Below are positions 43,895-55,070 of a stretch of 64,000 nucleotides of DNA, one piece after another. Made by a program: the position numbers and the translations under genes. Source of the DNA: Flectonema sp. DT1601 (lineage: Eukaryota; Euglenozoa; Diplonemea; Diplonemida; Diplonemidae); the NCBI GenBank assembly GCA_964019425.1, contig OZ025838.1, positions 262,501-326,500 of the forward strand, written 5' to 3'. Below the pieces are notes generated by a model. The model saw nothing but the letters and a program-made list of their open reading frames with translations, was not told the DNA's origin and ran no database searches. How positions within the stretch are numbered: position 1 is the first letter of the stretch; every line of letters starts with the position of its first letter.

Positions 43895-44225
43895 GTTTTG
43901 GCTGGCAAACAACTGCAAAACTTTTTTCTCCACCCAGAAATTTGTGAAGACTTTTCGGGGCCGATAGACCGAGAGATAACCATAAAAAAAGATGTACTCA
44001 TGTTTTTTTGGAGGTGAGTGGCACAAAAAGTGGTAAAAAAAAAAAAAAAAATTCCGTGACAAAGGCAAATAACAGCAATTTTCTTTCTGCAAACGCCCGC
44101 CGTGGATCATCAGACTGTCATTTGGTAGCGCCGACTTGCCACAGGTCAATATGCAACGCTACTTTTCTTTCCGTAATGCGCGGCACCAGTCAACACTTAT
44201 GTTGCACTTAGAACCAGACCTTCTT
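43895..44225 (+). repeat. Direct repeat, 310 nt, copy 2
   Basis: Second copy of the 310-nt repeat. Its right end (AACCAGACCTTCTTGCGGGA) leads straight into the reading frame at 44256. Confidence 0.75.
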
Positions 44226-44255
44226 GCGGGAATGCAAAGAAGAATTAGTGTGTAA

Positions 44256-45920
44256 TTAGGTGAGGCCTGGCCTGGGTACCTGGCCCAGGACTTGGTGGAT
44301 TTCCTCAGAACCCAAAATATCCCCAATGCTGACAATTATATAGGAGAAACGATCGAAAAGCTCACCATTGAAAGATCGTGGCTTGAGAAATGTTTTATCT
44401 GGCAAACTTGTTACGCACCGGCTCTTTCTATTCTACTCATTGCCAATGGTTCTTCTTCCTCCCCGGCCCCTTCTTTTTTGTTAGATGAGGATGAGCTCAC
44501 TGGACTCTCCTTGTCATTCTCTTCTATTTCTTCCATCTCTCTCCAGAATTCCCCACCTGAACTCATGTCAACGGGATCGCAAACACTTCCTGCTGATTTC
44601 GCTATAGTGATAAGAAGTCAATCTGACATGGGTTCCCAAACCCCCTTGTACAATAAAAAAGAAGGAAGATTAAGGCTGAAACTTTCCTTGAAATGCCAGA
44701 TTTTAGAAAACGAACTAGAACAAATGAAAGAACGAATGTTTTATGTTCTATTTTTATTTTACTTTAATGCGATGTCAGCCTCCCTTGAGAATGACAAGCA
44801 GCTACTGAATGGATTGTCTATTGAGAACAAAGCATCCAAACAACGGGCCGCCGAGAGTGTATCTCACAGCCCACTCCCTTTAAATCTATCCGCACCCCCA
44901 TCTGTCTTTAACGTAGAAACGGAACAGAAAAAACGTGAACTATTGGAAAAAGAGAATCAACACCTGATCGCTGAATGTGATTTAGTGAAAAGTTCTCTTC
45001 TCTCATTAGTTCAAAGAACTAACTCTCTGGAGGAAAAAAGGACGAGCGAGCTGGCGCGACAATCACAAAGAGCGGACCACGCTGAAATGTTTTATTTCAA
45101 CTTACAACAAAGGTTCATTCTATTAAACAATGAATTAGAATCTAAGTGTAGGGACGAAACTGGAACAAAAATTCAACTCTATTTGTCTCAACAAGAGGTC
45201 GCAACATTGCGTGCTGGCCCTCAACTGTCCCATTTTTCCCAACAATTTTCCCCAACACCCCCTTTTTTATTCGAATCAACGTCCACGGTAAAGAATTATC
45301 GACTCCCTCTCATCGCAACAACCTATTACTCCTGGACTCCCAAACCCCGTCTTTCCTTTTTTTTTAAACCTCATTCTCCATTGATCACGTTCCCTTCTGA
45401 ACTGTCTCAAAGTAGACTACTGGTATCGTCTTCTGCTCAAACGGAACAAGAAAAAGACAGTGCGGCGACCTCATCGACGGAAGATTCACCTATTGCGAGG
45501 CAATGGTCCGAAGGTAGACTCGATTTACTGGACAACTACTGTCAAGCGGTAAGTGACTCTCTCCAGACAAATGAGAAAGTGGCGCTGCTCTCGGAAAAAC
45601 TAGTGGAAGAGCAACGTCGATGCTCCGAGTTGAGCTATCAACAGAAGACTATCCATAAAGAACAACTGGGTCATTCCATGTTGTTGATGGAGATGGCCAG
45701 TGAGCTCCCTGAGCAACTCTATTTGGCAAAAGACCAAAACAGAGCTCTCAAATTTCAGTTACAAACATGGGCAAATGGTTTTAACCCACCCGAAAAGGAA
45801 GCGCAAGAAGAAAATGAGACCCCAAAGCGTCCGAGGGAGCGCCTATCCCAAAAAAAGCGAACTCCACCCTCAACGAATCCTCATGATCGCAGAAGAATCT
45901 TTTTAGATGACGATTGCTAA
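44256..45920 (+). CDS. Coiled-coil protein of unknown family
   Basis: A single frame open from 44256 to a TAA at 45918. The frame reads 542 codons from a TTG at 44292, but the first in-frame ATG is near 44563, so the true start is either there (about 450 aa) or in an upstream exon. Composition is clearly coding: two or three coiled-coil stretches (LKCQILENELEQMKERM, KKRELLEKENQHLIAECDLV, LLSEKLVEEQRRCSELSY), Ser/Pro-rich linkers, and a basic C-terminus (PKRPRERLSQKKRT) with an acidic end (FLDDDC), possibly a nuclear signal. I recognise no domain. It sits between a minisatellite cluster and dispersed repeat D, so it may be a mobile-element protein rather than a host gene. Its last 70 or so nt are duplicated downstream. 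Confidence 0.55.
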   Translation, partial: LGEAWPGYLAQDLVDFLRTQNIPNADNYIGETIEKLTIERSWLEKCFIWQTCYAPALSILLIANGSSSSPAPSFLLDEDELTGLSLSFSSISSISLQNSPPELMSTGSQTLPADFAIVIRSQSDMGSQTPLYNKKEGRLRLKLSLKCQILENELEQMKERMFYVLFLFYFNAMSASLENDKQLLNGLSIENKASKQRAAESVSHSPLPLNLSAPPSVFNVETEQKKRELLEKENQHLIAECDLVKSSLLSLVQRTNSLEEKRTSELARQSQRADHAEMFYFNLQQRFILLNNELESKCRDETGTKIQLYLSQQEVATLRAGPQLSHFSQQFSPTPPFLFESTSTVKNYRLPLIATTYYSWTPKPRLSFFFKPHSPLITFPSELSQSRLLVSSSAQTEQEKDSAATSSTEDSPIARQWSEGRLDLLDNYCQAVSDSLQTNEKVALLSEKLVEEQRRCSELSYQQKTIHKEQLGHSMLLMEMASELPEQLYLAKDQNRALKFQLQTWANGFNPPEKEAQEENETPKRPRERLSQKKRTPPSTNPHDRRRIFLDDDC

Positions 45921-46039
45921 GTTCTAGTTTCTATTAGTATTAAATTATTTGTATTATTTTGTCGATATGTTTATGTCTGTCCGATCATAACGTCAATCAG
46001 ATTAATTGTTAATTGTAATTGGTTTGAGCGCTTATCAAA

Positions 46040-46215
46040 AAAAAGAAAAAGCGAACTCCAACCTCAACGAACTTTCATGATCGCAGAAGAATCTTTTTAG
46101 ATGACGATTGCTAAGTTCTAGTTTCTATTAGTATTTATTTATTTGTATTATTTTGTCGATATGTTTATGTCCGTCAGATCATAACGTTAATCAGATTAAT
46201 TGTCAATTGTTAATT
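46040..46215 (+). repeat. Tandem duplication of the gene's 3' end
   Basis: 46044-46215 repeats 45848-46020: the last coding bases, the stop and about 100 nt of 3' flank, then the start of repeat D. About 95% identical. The coding part is a non-functional tail. Confidence 0.85.
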
Positions 46216-46401
46216 GTAAATGGTCTAAACCCCAATCCAAGTTCCCAAGGCTTGGCATAGATTTGAGTGACGCCTTACTGGCCCCCTCATCCTCTATGAG
46301 TGGTGAGGGGGCCAGCAATGGTTTTTTTTTTTTTTTCTCTTATTTCTTTTTTTCTTTTTCTTTTACTCTAATAGGAAATATTTTTGAACAAAATGTGATT
46401 A

Positions 46402-46436
<35 letters not shown>

Positions 46437-46990
46437 AATGAATAATAAAAAAAAAAAAAAAAAAAAAAACATGCCTTGGGAATACAACCAAAGCCCCAAT
46501 TAATCGGTCCTTTCTTTTTTCCTTCTTGTCAAGTGATCGCTCCACTCGTCGATCACCAAAACCGATTGTATTTATATCTGTTCTTTTCTCAACGATCGGC
46601 TATACCGATCTTTTTTTTAAAAATAATTGTTTTCTTCTTCTCGACGATCAGATCCAATTGATCGACCTTTTCTTTTTTTTTCCTTTATTCCTTCCATCCC
46701 TCCCGCTCCCCTTATTTTAATAAAAACAAGATCAGCACAGCTTGATCGTTAAACTTTTTTTATTTATTTATTTTTTTTTTTTTTTTTATTTAAACTGATT
46801 GTATTTATATCTGGTTATTTTTCTCAACGATCGGCTATGCCGATCGACCATTAAAATAATTGTCTTCTTCTTCTCGACGACCAGATCCAATTGATCGACC
46901 TTTTCTTTTTTTTTCCTTTATTCCTTCCATCCCTCCCGCTCCCCTTATTTTAATAAAAACAAGATCAGCTCAGCTTGATCGTTATTTATT
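46157..46990 (+). repeat. Dispersed repeat D, right copy
   Basis: Inverted partner of 23921-24690. It contains CCCCCTCATCCTCTATGAGT, GTGATCGCTCCACTCGTCGA and two tandem blocks ending in CAGATCCAATTGATCGACC. Confidence 0.8.
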
Positions 46991-47600
46991 TATTTATTTA
47001 TTTTTTTTTTTTTTTTGTTGGTCCTAGTCAAGACCTTAAACTGACTAATCGGTCTTAACTTTAACTAAGTGAATGAACCCTTTCCGTTTTCCTTTTCCCT
47101 TTATTACTCTCTATCTGGTCTGTTATGTCATAAATCCCATTTAATTTTATCATTCATTTTAATTTTCACTGTTTCCCATCTACATTTTATTTTCAAATAG
47201 TTCCGGTCTGTCTCTGATGTTAAATAAAACTGATCATGTTAACTCAATATTTTTTTTTATTATGTGCAAGAGATACCAACACGCAAGAGATACCAACGCA
47301 CATACGAGATACCAGCACTTCCGAGATACCGACACACAAGAGATACCAAGACACTTAAGATACCAGCAAGGACAGTGAGAGGTAGAATGAACTCTCCTCC
47401 TTGTGTCCGATCCTGATTATTTTTTGTTGAATTGGTAGTGTTACCTCAGTTTGCTACTCTCGTATCTGTGTTGTGTTAACTCATGTAAGTGATCTTAACT
47501 CCTGTTAAATAAAAAAAAAATTTCAAAAAAAAAGAAATTAAAAAAGAAGAATTTTCAAATGAAGTTATATCAACCCCTGCCACCCATTATGATCAATTCC
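46991..47600 (+). repeat. Diverged C-like segment and GAGATACCA repeats
   Basis: 47080-47215 is a diverged relative of repeat C (CTGTTTCCCATCTAC, TAGTTCCGGTCTG). 47268-47370 is a short tandem of 17-21 nt units built on AGAGATACCAACAC. No gene seen. Confidence 0.6.
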
Positions 47601-47675
47601 GCTTGTTTTTTTTTTTTTTTTTTTTTTTTTCTTCTTTCTTTTCTTCAAATATAAAAAAAAATTAAAAAATATAAA

Positions 47676-48193
47676 AGATGAAACAATGTTATCATTGTTT
47701 TTTTTATCGATCGACTATGTCGATTACTTCCAGTTTTCCGTCCTGGTCAAGACGCTAAACTGATTGTTTTTTTTTTTTTTTTAAAAAATTAATAAAAAGA
47801 ATATAAAAAAAAAAAAAAAAGAATAAACAATGTTATCATTGTTTTTTTTTATCGTTCGACTTTGTCGACTAATTTCTATTTTCCGTTTCTTTTCTTTAAA
47901 TAATAAATAAAAAGAATTTAAAATAAAAAAAAAGAATAAACAATGTTATCATTGTTTTTTTATCGATCGACTATGTCGATTACTTTCTATTTTCCGTCCT
48001 GGTCAAGACGCTAAACTGATTGTTTTTTTTTCAAAATTAATAAAAAAGAATATAAAAAAAAAAAAAAAAAAAAAAGAATAAACAATGTTATCATTGTTTT
48101 TTTATCGATCGACTATGTCGATCACTTTCTATTTTCCGTCCTGGTCAAGACGCTAAACTGATTGTTTTTTTTTTCAAAATTAATAAAAAAGAA

Positions 48194-48224
<31 letters not shown>

Positions 48225-50075
48225 GAATAAACAATGTTATCATTGTTTTTTTTATCGTTCGACTTTGTTGACTAATTTCTATTTTCCGTTTTTTTTCTTT
48301 AAAAAATAAATAAAAAGAATTTAAAATAAAAAAAAAGAATAAACAATGTTATCATTGTTTTTTTATCGATCGACTATGTCGATCACTTTCTATTTTCCGT
48401 CCTGGTCAAGACGCTAAACTGATTGTTTTTTTTTCAAAATTAATAAAAAAGAATATAAAAAAATACAAAAAAAAGAATAAACAATGTTATCATTGTTTTC
48501 TTTATCGATCGACTATGTCGATTACTTTCTATTTTCCGTCCTGGTCAAGACGCTAAACTGATTGTTTTTTTTTCAAAATTAATAAAAAAGAATATAAAAA
48601 AATACAAAAAAAAGAATAAACAATGTTATCATTGTTTTTTTTATCGATCGACTATGTCGATTACTTTCTATTTTCCGTCCTGGTCAAGACGCTAAACTGA
48701 TTGTTTTTTTTTCAAAATTAATAAAAAAGAATATAAAAAAATACAAAAAAAAGAATAAACAATGTTATCATTGTTTTTTTTATCGATCGACTATGTCGAT
48801 TACTTTCTATTTTCCGTCCTGGTCAAGACGCTAAACTGATTGTTTTTTTTTTCAAAATTAATAAAAAAGAATATAAAAAAATACAAAAAAAAGAATAAAC
48901 AATGTTATCATTGTTTTTTTTATCGATCGACTATGTCGATTACTTTCTATTTTCCGTCCTGGTCAAGACGCTAAACTGATTGTTTTTTTTTTCAAAATAA
49001 AAAAAAAATATTAAAAAAAAAAAAATAAAAAAAAAGAATAAACAATGTTATCATTGTTTTTTTTTATCGTTCGACTTTGTTGACTAATTTCTATTTTCCG
49101 TTTTTTTTCTTTAAAAAATAAAAAAAAAGAATTTAAAAAAAAAAAAAAAAAAAGAATAAACAATGTTATCATTGTTTTTTTTATCGATCGACTATGTCGA
49201 TTACTTTCTATTTTCCGTCCTGGTCAAGACGCTAAACTGATTGTTTTTTTTTCAAAATTAATAAAAAAAAAGAATATAAAAAAATACAAAAAAAAGAATA
49301 AACAATGTTATCATTGTTTTTTTTTATCGTTCGACTTTGTCGACTAATTTCTATTTTCCGTTTTTTTTCTTTAAAAAATTAATAAAAAGAATTTAAAATA
49401 AAAAAAAAAAAGAATAAACAATGTTATCATTGTTTTTTTTATCGATCGACTATGTCGATTACTTTCTATTTTCCGTCCTGGTCAAGACGCTAAACTGATT
49501 GTTTTTTTTTTCAAAATTAATAAAAAAGAATATAAAAAAAATAAAAAAAAAAAAGAATAAACAATGTTATCATTGTTTTTTTTTATCGTTCGACTTTGTT
49601 GACTAATTTCTATTTTCCATTTTTTTTCTTTTTAAAAATAAATAAAAAGAATTAAAATAAAAAAAAAAAAAAAAGAATAAACAATGTTATCATTGTTTTT
49701 TTTATCGATCGACTATGTCGATTACTTTCTATTTTCCGTCCTGGTCAGGACGCTAAACTGATTGTTTTTTCTTTAAAAATAAATAAAAAGAATAAAAAAA
49801 AAAAAAAAAGGAATAAACAATGTTATCATTGTTTTTTTTTTATCGATCGACTATGTCGATTACTTACTATTTTCCGTCCTGGTCAAGACGCTAAACTGAT
49901 TGTTTTTTCTTTAAAATAATTAAAAAGATTTAAAAAAAAAAAAAAAAAAAAAAAATGAATAAACAATGTTATCATTGTTTTTTTTTCTATCGATCAACTA
50001 TGTCGATTAATTTCTATTTTCCGTCCTGATCGAGACGCTAAACTGATTGTTTCCTTTTTTTAAATAATAAATAAG

Positions 50076-50090
<15 letters not shown>
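47676..50090 (+). repeat. M137 minisatellite, second long array
   Basis: Same A and B units as at 32.3 kb. From 47809 on, unit order and A-run lengths match 32297-35215 almost exactly, apart from a block of about 640 nt missing here. Confidence 0.9.
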
Positions 50091-50103
<13 letters not shown>

Positions 50104-50107
<4 letters not shown>

Positions 50108-50506
50108 ATCTCCCTGCTATCCCTCATATCCCCACAATAATATTATACCTTTTCATTTTCTCTTTCCTTTTCTGGTCTTTTTTTTTTTCTTTTTTTCCTT
50201 TTTCATACAACGTTTTTTATTTATATATATATATTTTTTTTTTTTTTTTTCATGTTTGATTATTTTCTCTTCATTTTTTTTTTTCTTTTCTTTTCTTTCT
50301 TTTTTTTTTTTTTTCCTCTGCCTCTCTCTTAATTCTGTTCGTTTCTTTGAAACGAAAATTCATTTGAATATTATTCCTTGGTCAGCAACCATCATTGTCG
50401 CCCTTTGGGCCTGTTAAAAAAAAATAAAATAAAAAGAAAGTTTACATCGGGAATAGGGCAGGAGCCAAAAGCTCCCAGTCCGTTACTTCCCACTTTATCG
50501 AAATTC
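50104..50506 (-). repeat. Repeat R, inverted copy at array border
   Basis: Same R copy as 35234-35636, near-identical. It marks the last sequence before the 4146-bp units begin. Confidence 0.85.
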
Positions 50507-50893
50507 TAGTTTACCTTTGATTTTATAACTTCACACAGGGTACTATGAACGATGAGAGATCCAGTGGGATCACTCAGGGTCTAGTAGAGACCACCAATGT
50601 TGTGCGTTGATAGGCAAGGTGACCAACCTTGACATTCTTTCTTTTCTCTCCTGTTGTGACAAACACAAAATACACACACAGCTTACAGTGTGTTCTTTGT
50701 GTATGTTTTCTTCAGGTGTGAGTAGTTTTTTTGTTCTTGCTCTTCAGGGAGGGCCTTAGCCAAAAGCTAACAGTCCAAATCTCACCTGGTAAACTCAACT
50801 CTACAAACTCTTATTCTCAATCAGTTTTTTATTTATATTTTTTTTTTTTTTTTATTTTTTTCATGTTTGATTATTTCCTCTTCATATTTTTTT

Positions 50894-50924
<31 letters not shown>

Positions 50925-51125
50925 CTCTGCCTCTCTCTTAATTCTGTTCGTTTCTTTGAAACGAAAATTCATTTGAATATTATTCCTTGGTCAGCAACAG
51001 TCATTGTCGCCCTCTGGGCCTGTTAAAAAAAAAAAAAAAAAATAAAAAGAAAGTTTACATCGGGAATAGGGCAGGAGCCAAAAGCTCCCAGTCCGTTACT
51101 TCCCACTCTATCGAATTCTCCTAAG

Positions 51126-51736
51126 ATGCCCGGAAACATAGTTGAAACTCAACCTGCTGCCACTGAAACTCAGCCTGCCTCAGCTTTGGCTGACACAAGA
51201 CCTAGTATTGAGGGAACCTTTCAATCCTTTGACGCACTTCGTGCGAGGGTAACCCTCGCTTCTTGTTCTTCGGGAAGGGGGTTTAAGACAAGCCACATAG
51301 TGGGGAAAAGGGTGACATTCACGTGCACAAACGCATGTGGGTGGAAAGTATGTGCCACAGCAACAGACGAAGGTTGCTACCACATAACGCGTGTTGGAGA
51401 AAGCAGCTCCTACGGTATGAAGAATACTGTCTCATACCTTGCTGCTGAAAAGTGTAGGTATGCCTGCCTGCCTCATAATTGTATTCTGGTTGGTATTAGT
51501 TTTTGCCACAACACTAAACATAGGTCTCTAGGAGAGAAATACACCGCGGCGTGTTTAATCGCAGACATGAAGGAGAAGGGGGTCGTGATAAAGAAGGACA
51601 CCGCCTATCGCGCGCTGCAGAAGAACGTTGTATGAAAAAGGAAAAAAAAGAAAAAAAAAAAAAAAAAGACCAGAAAAGGAAAGAGAAAATGAAAAGGTAT
51701 AATATTATTGTGGGGATATGAGGATAGCAGGGAGAT

Positions 51737-51774
<38 letters not shown>

Positions 51775-51806
51775 CATGTTTGATTATTTCCTCTTCATAT
51801 TTTTTT

Positions 51807-51838
<32 letters not shown>

Positions 51839-53756
51839 CTCTGCCTCTCTCTTAATTCTGTTCGTTTCTTTGAAACGAAAATTCATTTGAATATTATTCC
51901 TTGGTCAGCAACAGTCATTGTCGCCCTCTGGGCCTGTTAAAAAAAAAAAAAAAAAATAAAAAGAAAGTTTACATCGGGAATAGGGCAGGAGCCAAAAGCT
52001 CCCAGTCCGTTACTTCCCACTCTATCGAATTCGGATAGGGTAAGAAATTTGGGAGAGGAATAGGGGCAGTGAACTTTTGATTCAGGCCCTTCCCAACGAA
52101 CAGGACGAAGACTTCTAAAACCTGAGATGAACCAATTGAGTTGAAACAAACAAATAACAGAGACGCAACACATACCGGAACATCATCGCAAGCAATGCTT
52201 CGGACCTCCGTCGACCTTCGTTCTTCCGGCGGCAAAGGGAAACAAGAAAGAACGGGCAATGAGACAAACCTGTTAGTTGGTGTTGTGTTGATCAACGGGG
52301 ATCCCCACGACGGGTACAAATTCTTAGAGTCGTGGTGCCGCGCAGCGGAGGTGGCAAACCCTGGGACTAAGTGGCACATTGCGGACAAGGACGGACGATT
52401 TTGTCATTTGTTCCTCGCCTTTGGTCCCTGCATTGACGGGGCAAAACATTGTCCCCAAGGTTTTGGGGTGACCGATGGGTGCTCCCTGAAAGGGTACTAC
52501 GTCGGGAATTTTCTAACGTTGTTGGGCATGGATGCTTCTGGGCGAGAGTTCCCAGTTGCCTTTGCCATCACAGGAAACGAGAGCAAAAAAACCTGGGGAT
52601 GGTTTTTTGACAAGTGTCGCAGCACGCTTGGTGAAGATTTTTTCAACGGGTATGCACTGATGTCAGACCAGCAGAAAGGCCTCGACACAGCGATGAAAAA
52701 GTCGTTCCCACAGGCCAAGGGGTTGAAGTGTTCAGCCCACATGGAACGCAACATAAAGCTTGCCTTCAAAAGTAAGGAAGCCGTGTCGAAGTTTAAGAAA
52801 CTTCGAATGACGTCATCGGAAGAGAGGTACGAGGAAGTGTTCGACACCCTCGATCCTGAATTTCAGGAGTACCTGAAGGGGAAAGACCCAACATCATGGG
52901 CAACGTGCCAGATAAGAGCACGGAATTATGGAATTTCGATAAAGTGGGAAGTAACGGACTGGGAGCTTTTGGCTCCTGCCCTATTCCCGATGTAAACTTT
53001 CTTTTTATTTTTTTTTTTTTTTTAACAGGCCCAAAGGGCGACAATGATGGTTGCTGACCAAGGAATAATATTCAAATGAATTTTCGTTTCAAAGAAACGA
53101 ACAGAATTAAGAGAGAGGTAGAGAAAAAAAAAAAAAAAAAAAAAGAAAGAATAGAAAAAAAATATGAAGAGGAAATAATCAAACATGAAAAAAAAAAAAA
53201 AAAAATAAAATATAAATAAAAAACGTTGTATGAAAAAGGAAAAAAAGAAAAAAAAAAGACCAGAAAAGGAAAGAGAAAATGAAAAGGTATAATATTATTG
53301 TGGGGATATGAGGAATTATGGACATACAACGTCCAACCTGGCGGAGAGCTTTAACGCCTCCTTATCAAAGATAAGGGCGAAAAGCATCCTCGGCCTGTTA
53401 AACGGGTTACTAGGCCAGCTTTCTCGTTGGTTCTATGAACGGCACATGGAAGATACAGGCAACGACGACGGAGTACTACAGCACGTGCAGGACAAGGTGG
53501 AGGCGCTTAACGCCGAAGCCTCACGTTACGATGTAATACCTGTAAGTAAGTTAGGGGAGGTATATGAAGGTATTCCTATAACTCTCTCTTGCAAAAACAT
53601 TCAAACTAATATTGTATTGTAATCCCCACAGCTTCAGTAATTAAGGGAGAAAGTACCCGCCTGGTGAAGGTCATCGCGAATGAAAAAATTGTGACGTGCG
53701 CCTGTTTGGTGCCTGAACAGACAGGCGTCCCCTGTGTCCACGCATGTGCTTTTTGA
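51126..53756 (+). CDS. MULE transposase, interrupted, unit 1
   Basis: Mutator-like DDE transposase of the unit. Segment 1 (51126-51621, from ATG) has the Cys-containing N-terminal zinc-binding part and GEKYTAACLIADMKEKGVVI. Segment 2 (about 52161-52929) holds the core: Asp in TDGCSLKGYY (52474-52476), Asp in MSDQQKGL (52666-52668), and CSAHMERN. Segment 3 (from 53313) has YGHTTSNLAESFN with the catalytic Glu (53344-53346). An intron at 53546-53631 (GTAAGTT donor, CCCCACAG acceptor) joins in phase 1 to a SWIM zinc finger, CAC ... PCVHAC, and TGA at 53756. The core domain is interrupted by R sequence at 51622-52032 and 52932-53312. The first insertion blocks a continuous frame; the second may be spliced. 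Probably not active as it stands. The C-terminus ends just after the SWIM motif. Confidence 0.85.
51622..52032. repeat. R pieces inside the MULE gene (rearranged)
   Basis: Right part of R in plus orientation (51622-51746), a T run, then the left part of R inverted (51774-52032). So the two halves of R are present, with the left half flipped. It follows ALQK of the transposase and interrupts the frame. Confidence 0.75.
52932..53312 (+). repeat. R insertion with target-site duplication
   Basis: R in plus orientation inside the transposase core. GGAATTATGGA is found on both sides (52922-52932 and 53312-53322), a 9-11 nt duplication. Removing R and one copy restores R-N-Y-G-H-T-T-S-N. A GT at 52944 and an AG at 53311-53312 delimit 369 nt, which would also keep the frame. 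Confidence 0.8.
53546..53631 (+). other. Intron in MULE gene before SWIM exon
   Basis: 86 nt. Two overlapping GTAAGT donors exist (53542 and 53546); only the second, with phase 1, keeps the SWIM finger in frame. The first leads to a stop at once. Confidence 0.7.
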
Positions 53757-54652
53757 GGTATGCTGCAACCTTCCCCAGTATATGATTTTGAATGTAGCCT
53801 TAAAACAAAAAACAGGACACTAAAAATTGTCAGTTTTGGCATCAAACTTGTAATGGTTTAATCATTACAGGTTATTTACTGAAATATTTGTTCTAAAAGT
53901 TGCTAAGTATTTCTCAATTAGAAATTTTTTATTTTTTTATTTTCAGCTTAATTAGCTACAAATTGTTTCTACTAAGTGTTTCTCACTTAGATTTTTTTTT
54001 TGCTTTTCAGCTCCTTAAAAGCTGCTAAGTGTTTCTGCTAAGTGTTTCTCACTTAGAATTTTATTGTTATGTTCGTTTTCTATCCCTTCTCCTATCCCTT
54101 TTGTTCAAAATAAGCGGGAGGAAATTCTCTCATTCACGCTAAGATGCACTCTGAACTTTGATTTTTTGATCTGAGTGTGAGGGAATGACCTGTTAGTGCA
54201 TTGGGCATAAGCTGTGCAGCAGTTTAGATGTCTTAGGTGTTAATAAGGGGTTCCTCTTAGCATTTTTCTTTGTTCCCACCTTATGATTTTCTTGAAGAAA
54301 AAAAATAGAAGTCATAATGGTGCTTCCCTCTGGAAGGGTTGTAAGCCATGGTGTCCAACTAAATTAAAGGACAAGTCTGGGATAATCCCTGCCATAGGGG
54401 CGAGTATTCTACCATGGTTGAAATACTCTGGCAACTGATCTTCAATTTTATGTTGTTTGTTAGCTGCTGGTGTAATTTAATCATGTGTTGATACTTGCAT
54501 ATGTTTATTTGTTATCTTTTACTACAATTACTCTTACCTATATCTTTTCTTTTTATTCTCTATCTGTTCTGGTCTGTTACTTCATTTGTCTTGTTTAACT
54601 TCAGTTATATGCATTTTACTTTTTATTGTTTCCCATCTACTTTTTATTTTCA

Positions 54653-55039
54653 TAGTTTACCTTTGATTTTATAACTTCACACAGGGTACTATGAACGATG
54701 AGAGATCCAGTGGGATCACTCAGGGTCTAGTAGAGACCACCAATGTTGTGCGTTGATAGGCAAGGTGACCAACCTTGACATTCTTTCTTTTCTCTCCTGT
54801 TGTGACAAACACAAAATACACACACAGCTTACAGTGTGTTCTTTGTGTATGTTTTCTTCAGGTGTGAGTAGTTTTTTTGTTCTTGCTCTTCAGGGAGGGC
54901 CTTAGCCAAAAGCTAACAGTCCAAATCTCACCTGGTAAACTCAACTCTACAAACTCTTATTCTCAATCAGTTTTTTATTTATATTTTTTTTTTTTTTTTA
55001 TTTTTTTCATGTTTGATTATTTCCTCTTCATATTTTTTT

Positions 55040-55070
<31 letters not shown>

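Larger units (their letters stand above)
50507..54652 (+). repeat. 4146-bp macrosatellite, unit 1
   Basis: The unit starts at TAGTTTACCTTTGATTTTAT. Order: 3' part of repeat C (to 50800), left part of R inverted (50824-51118), MULE transposase gene (51126-53756) with R pieces inside, then C from 53835 to the unit end. Reading lengths of homopolymers and all frames recur exactly 4146 nt later. Confidence 0.95.

Noticed and set aside
23921-46990. A single giant DNA transposon bounded by inverted D repeats
   Set aside because: No coherent gene set lies inside, other repeats are also inverted across the region, and no target-site duplication was seen.
51514-53329. Minus-strand frames inside the macrosatellite units
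   Set aside because: They are shadows of the transposase gene or readings of R and T runs; they repeat in every unit because the DNA repeats.
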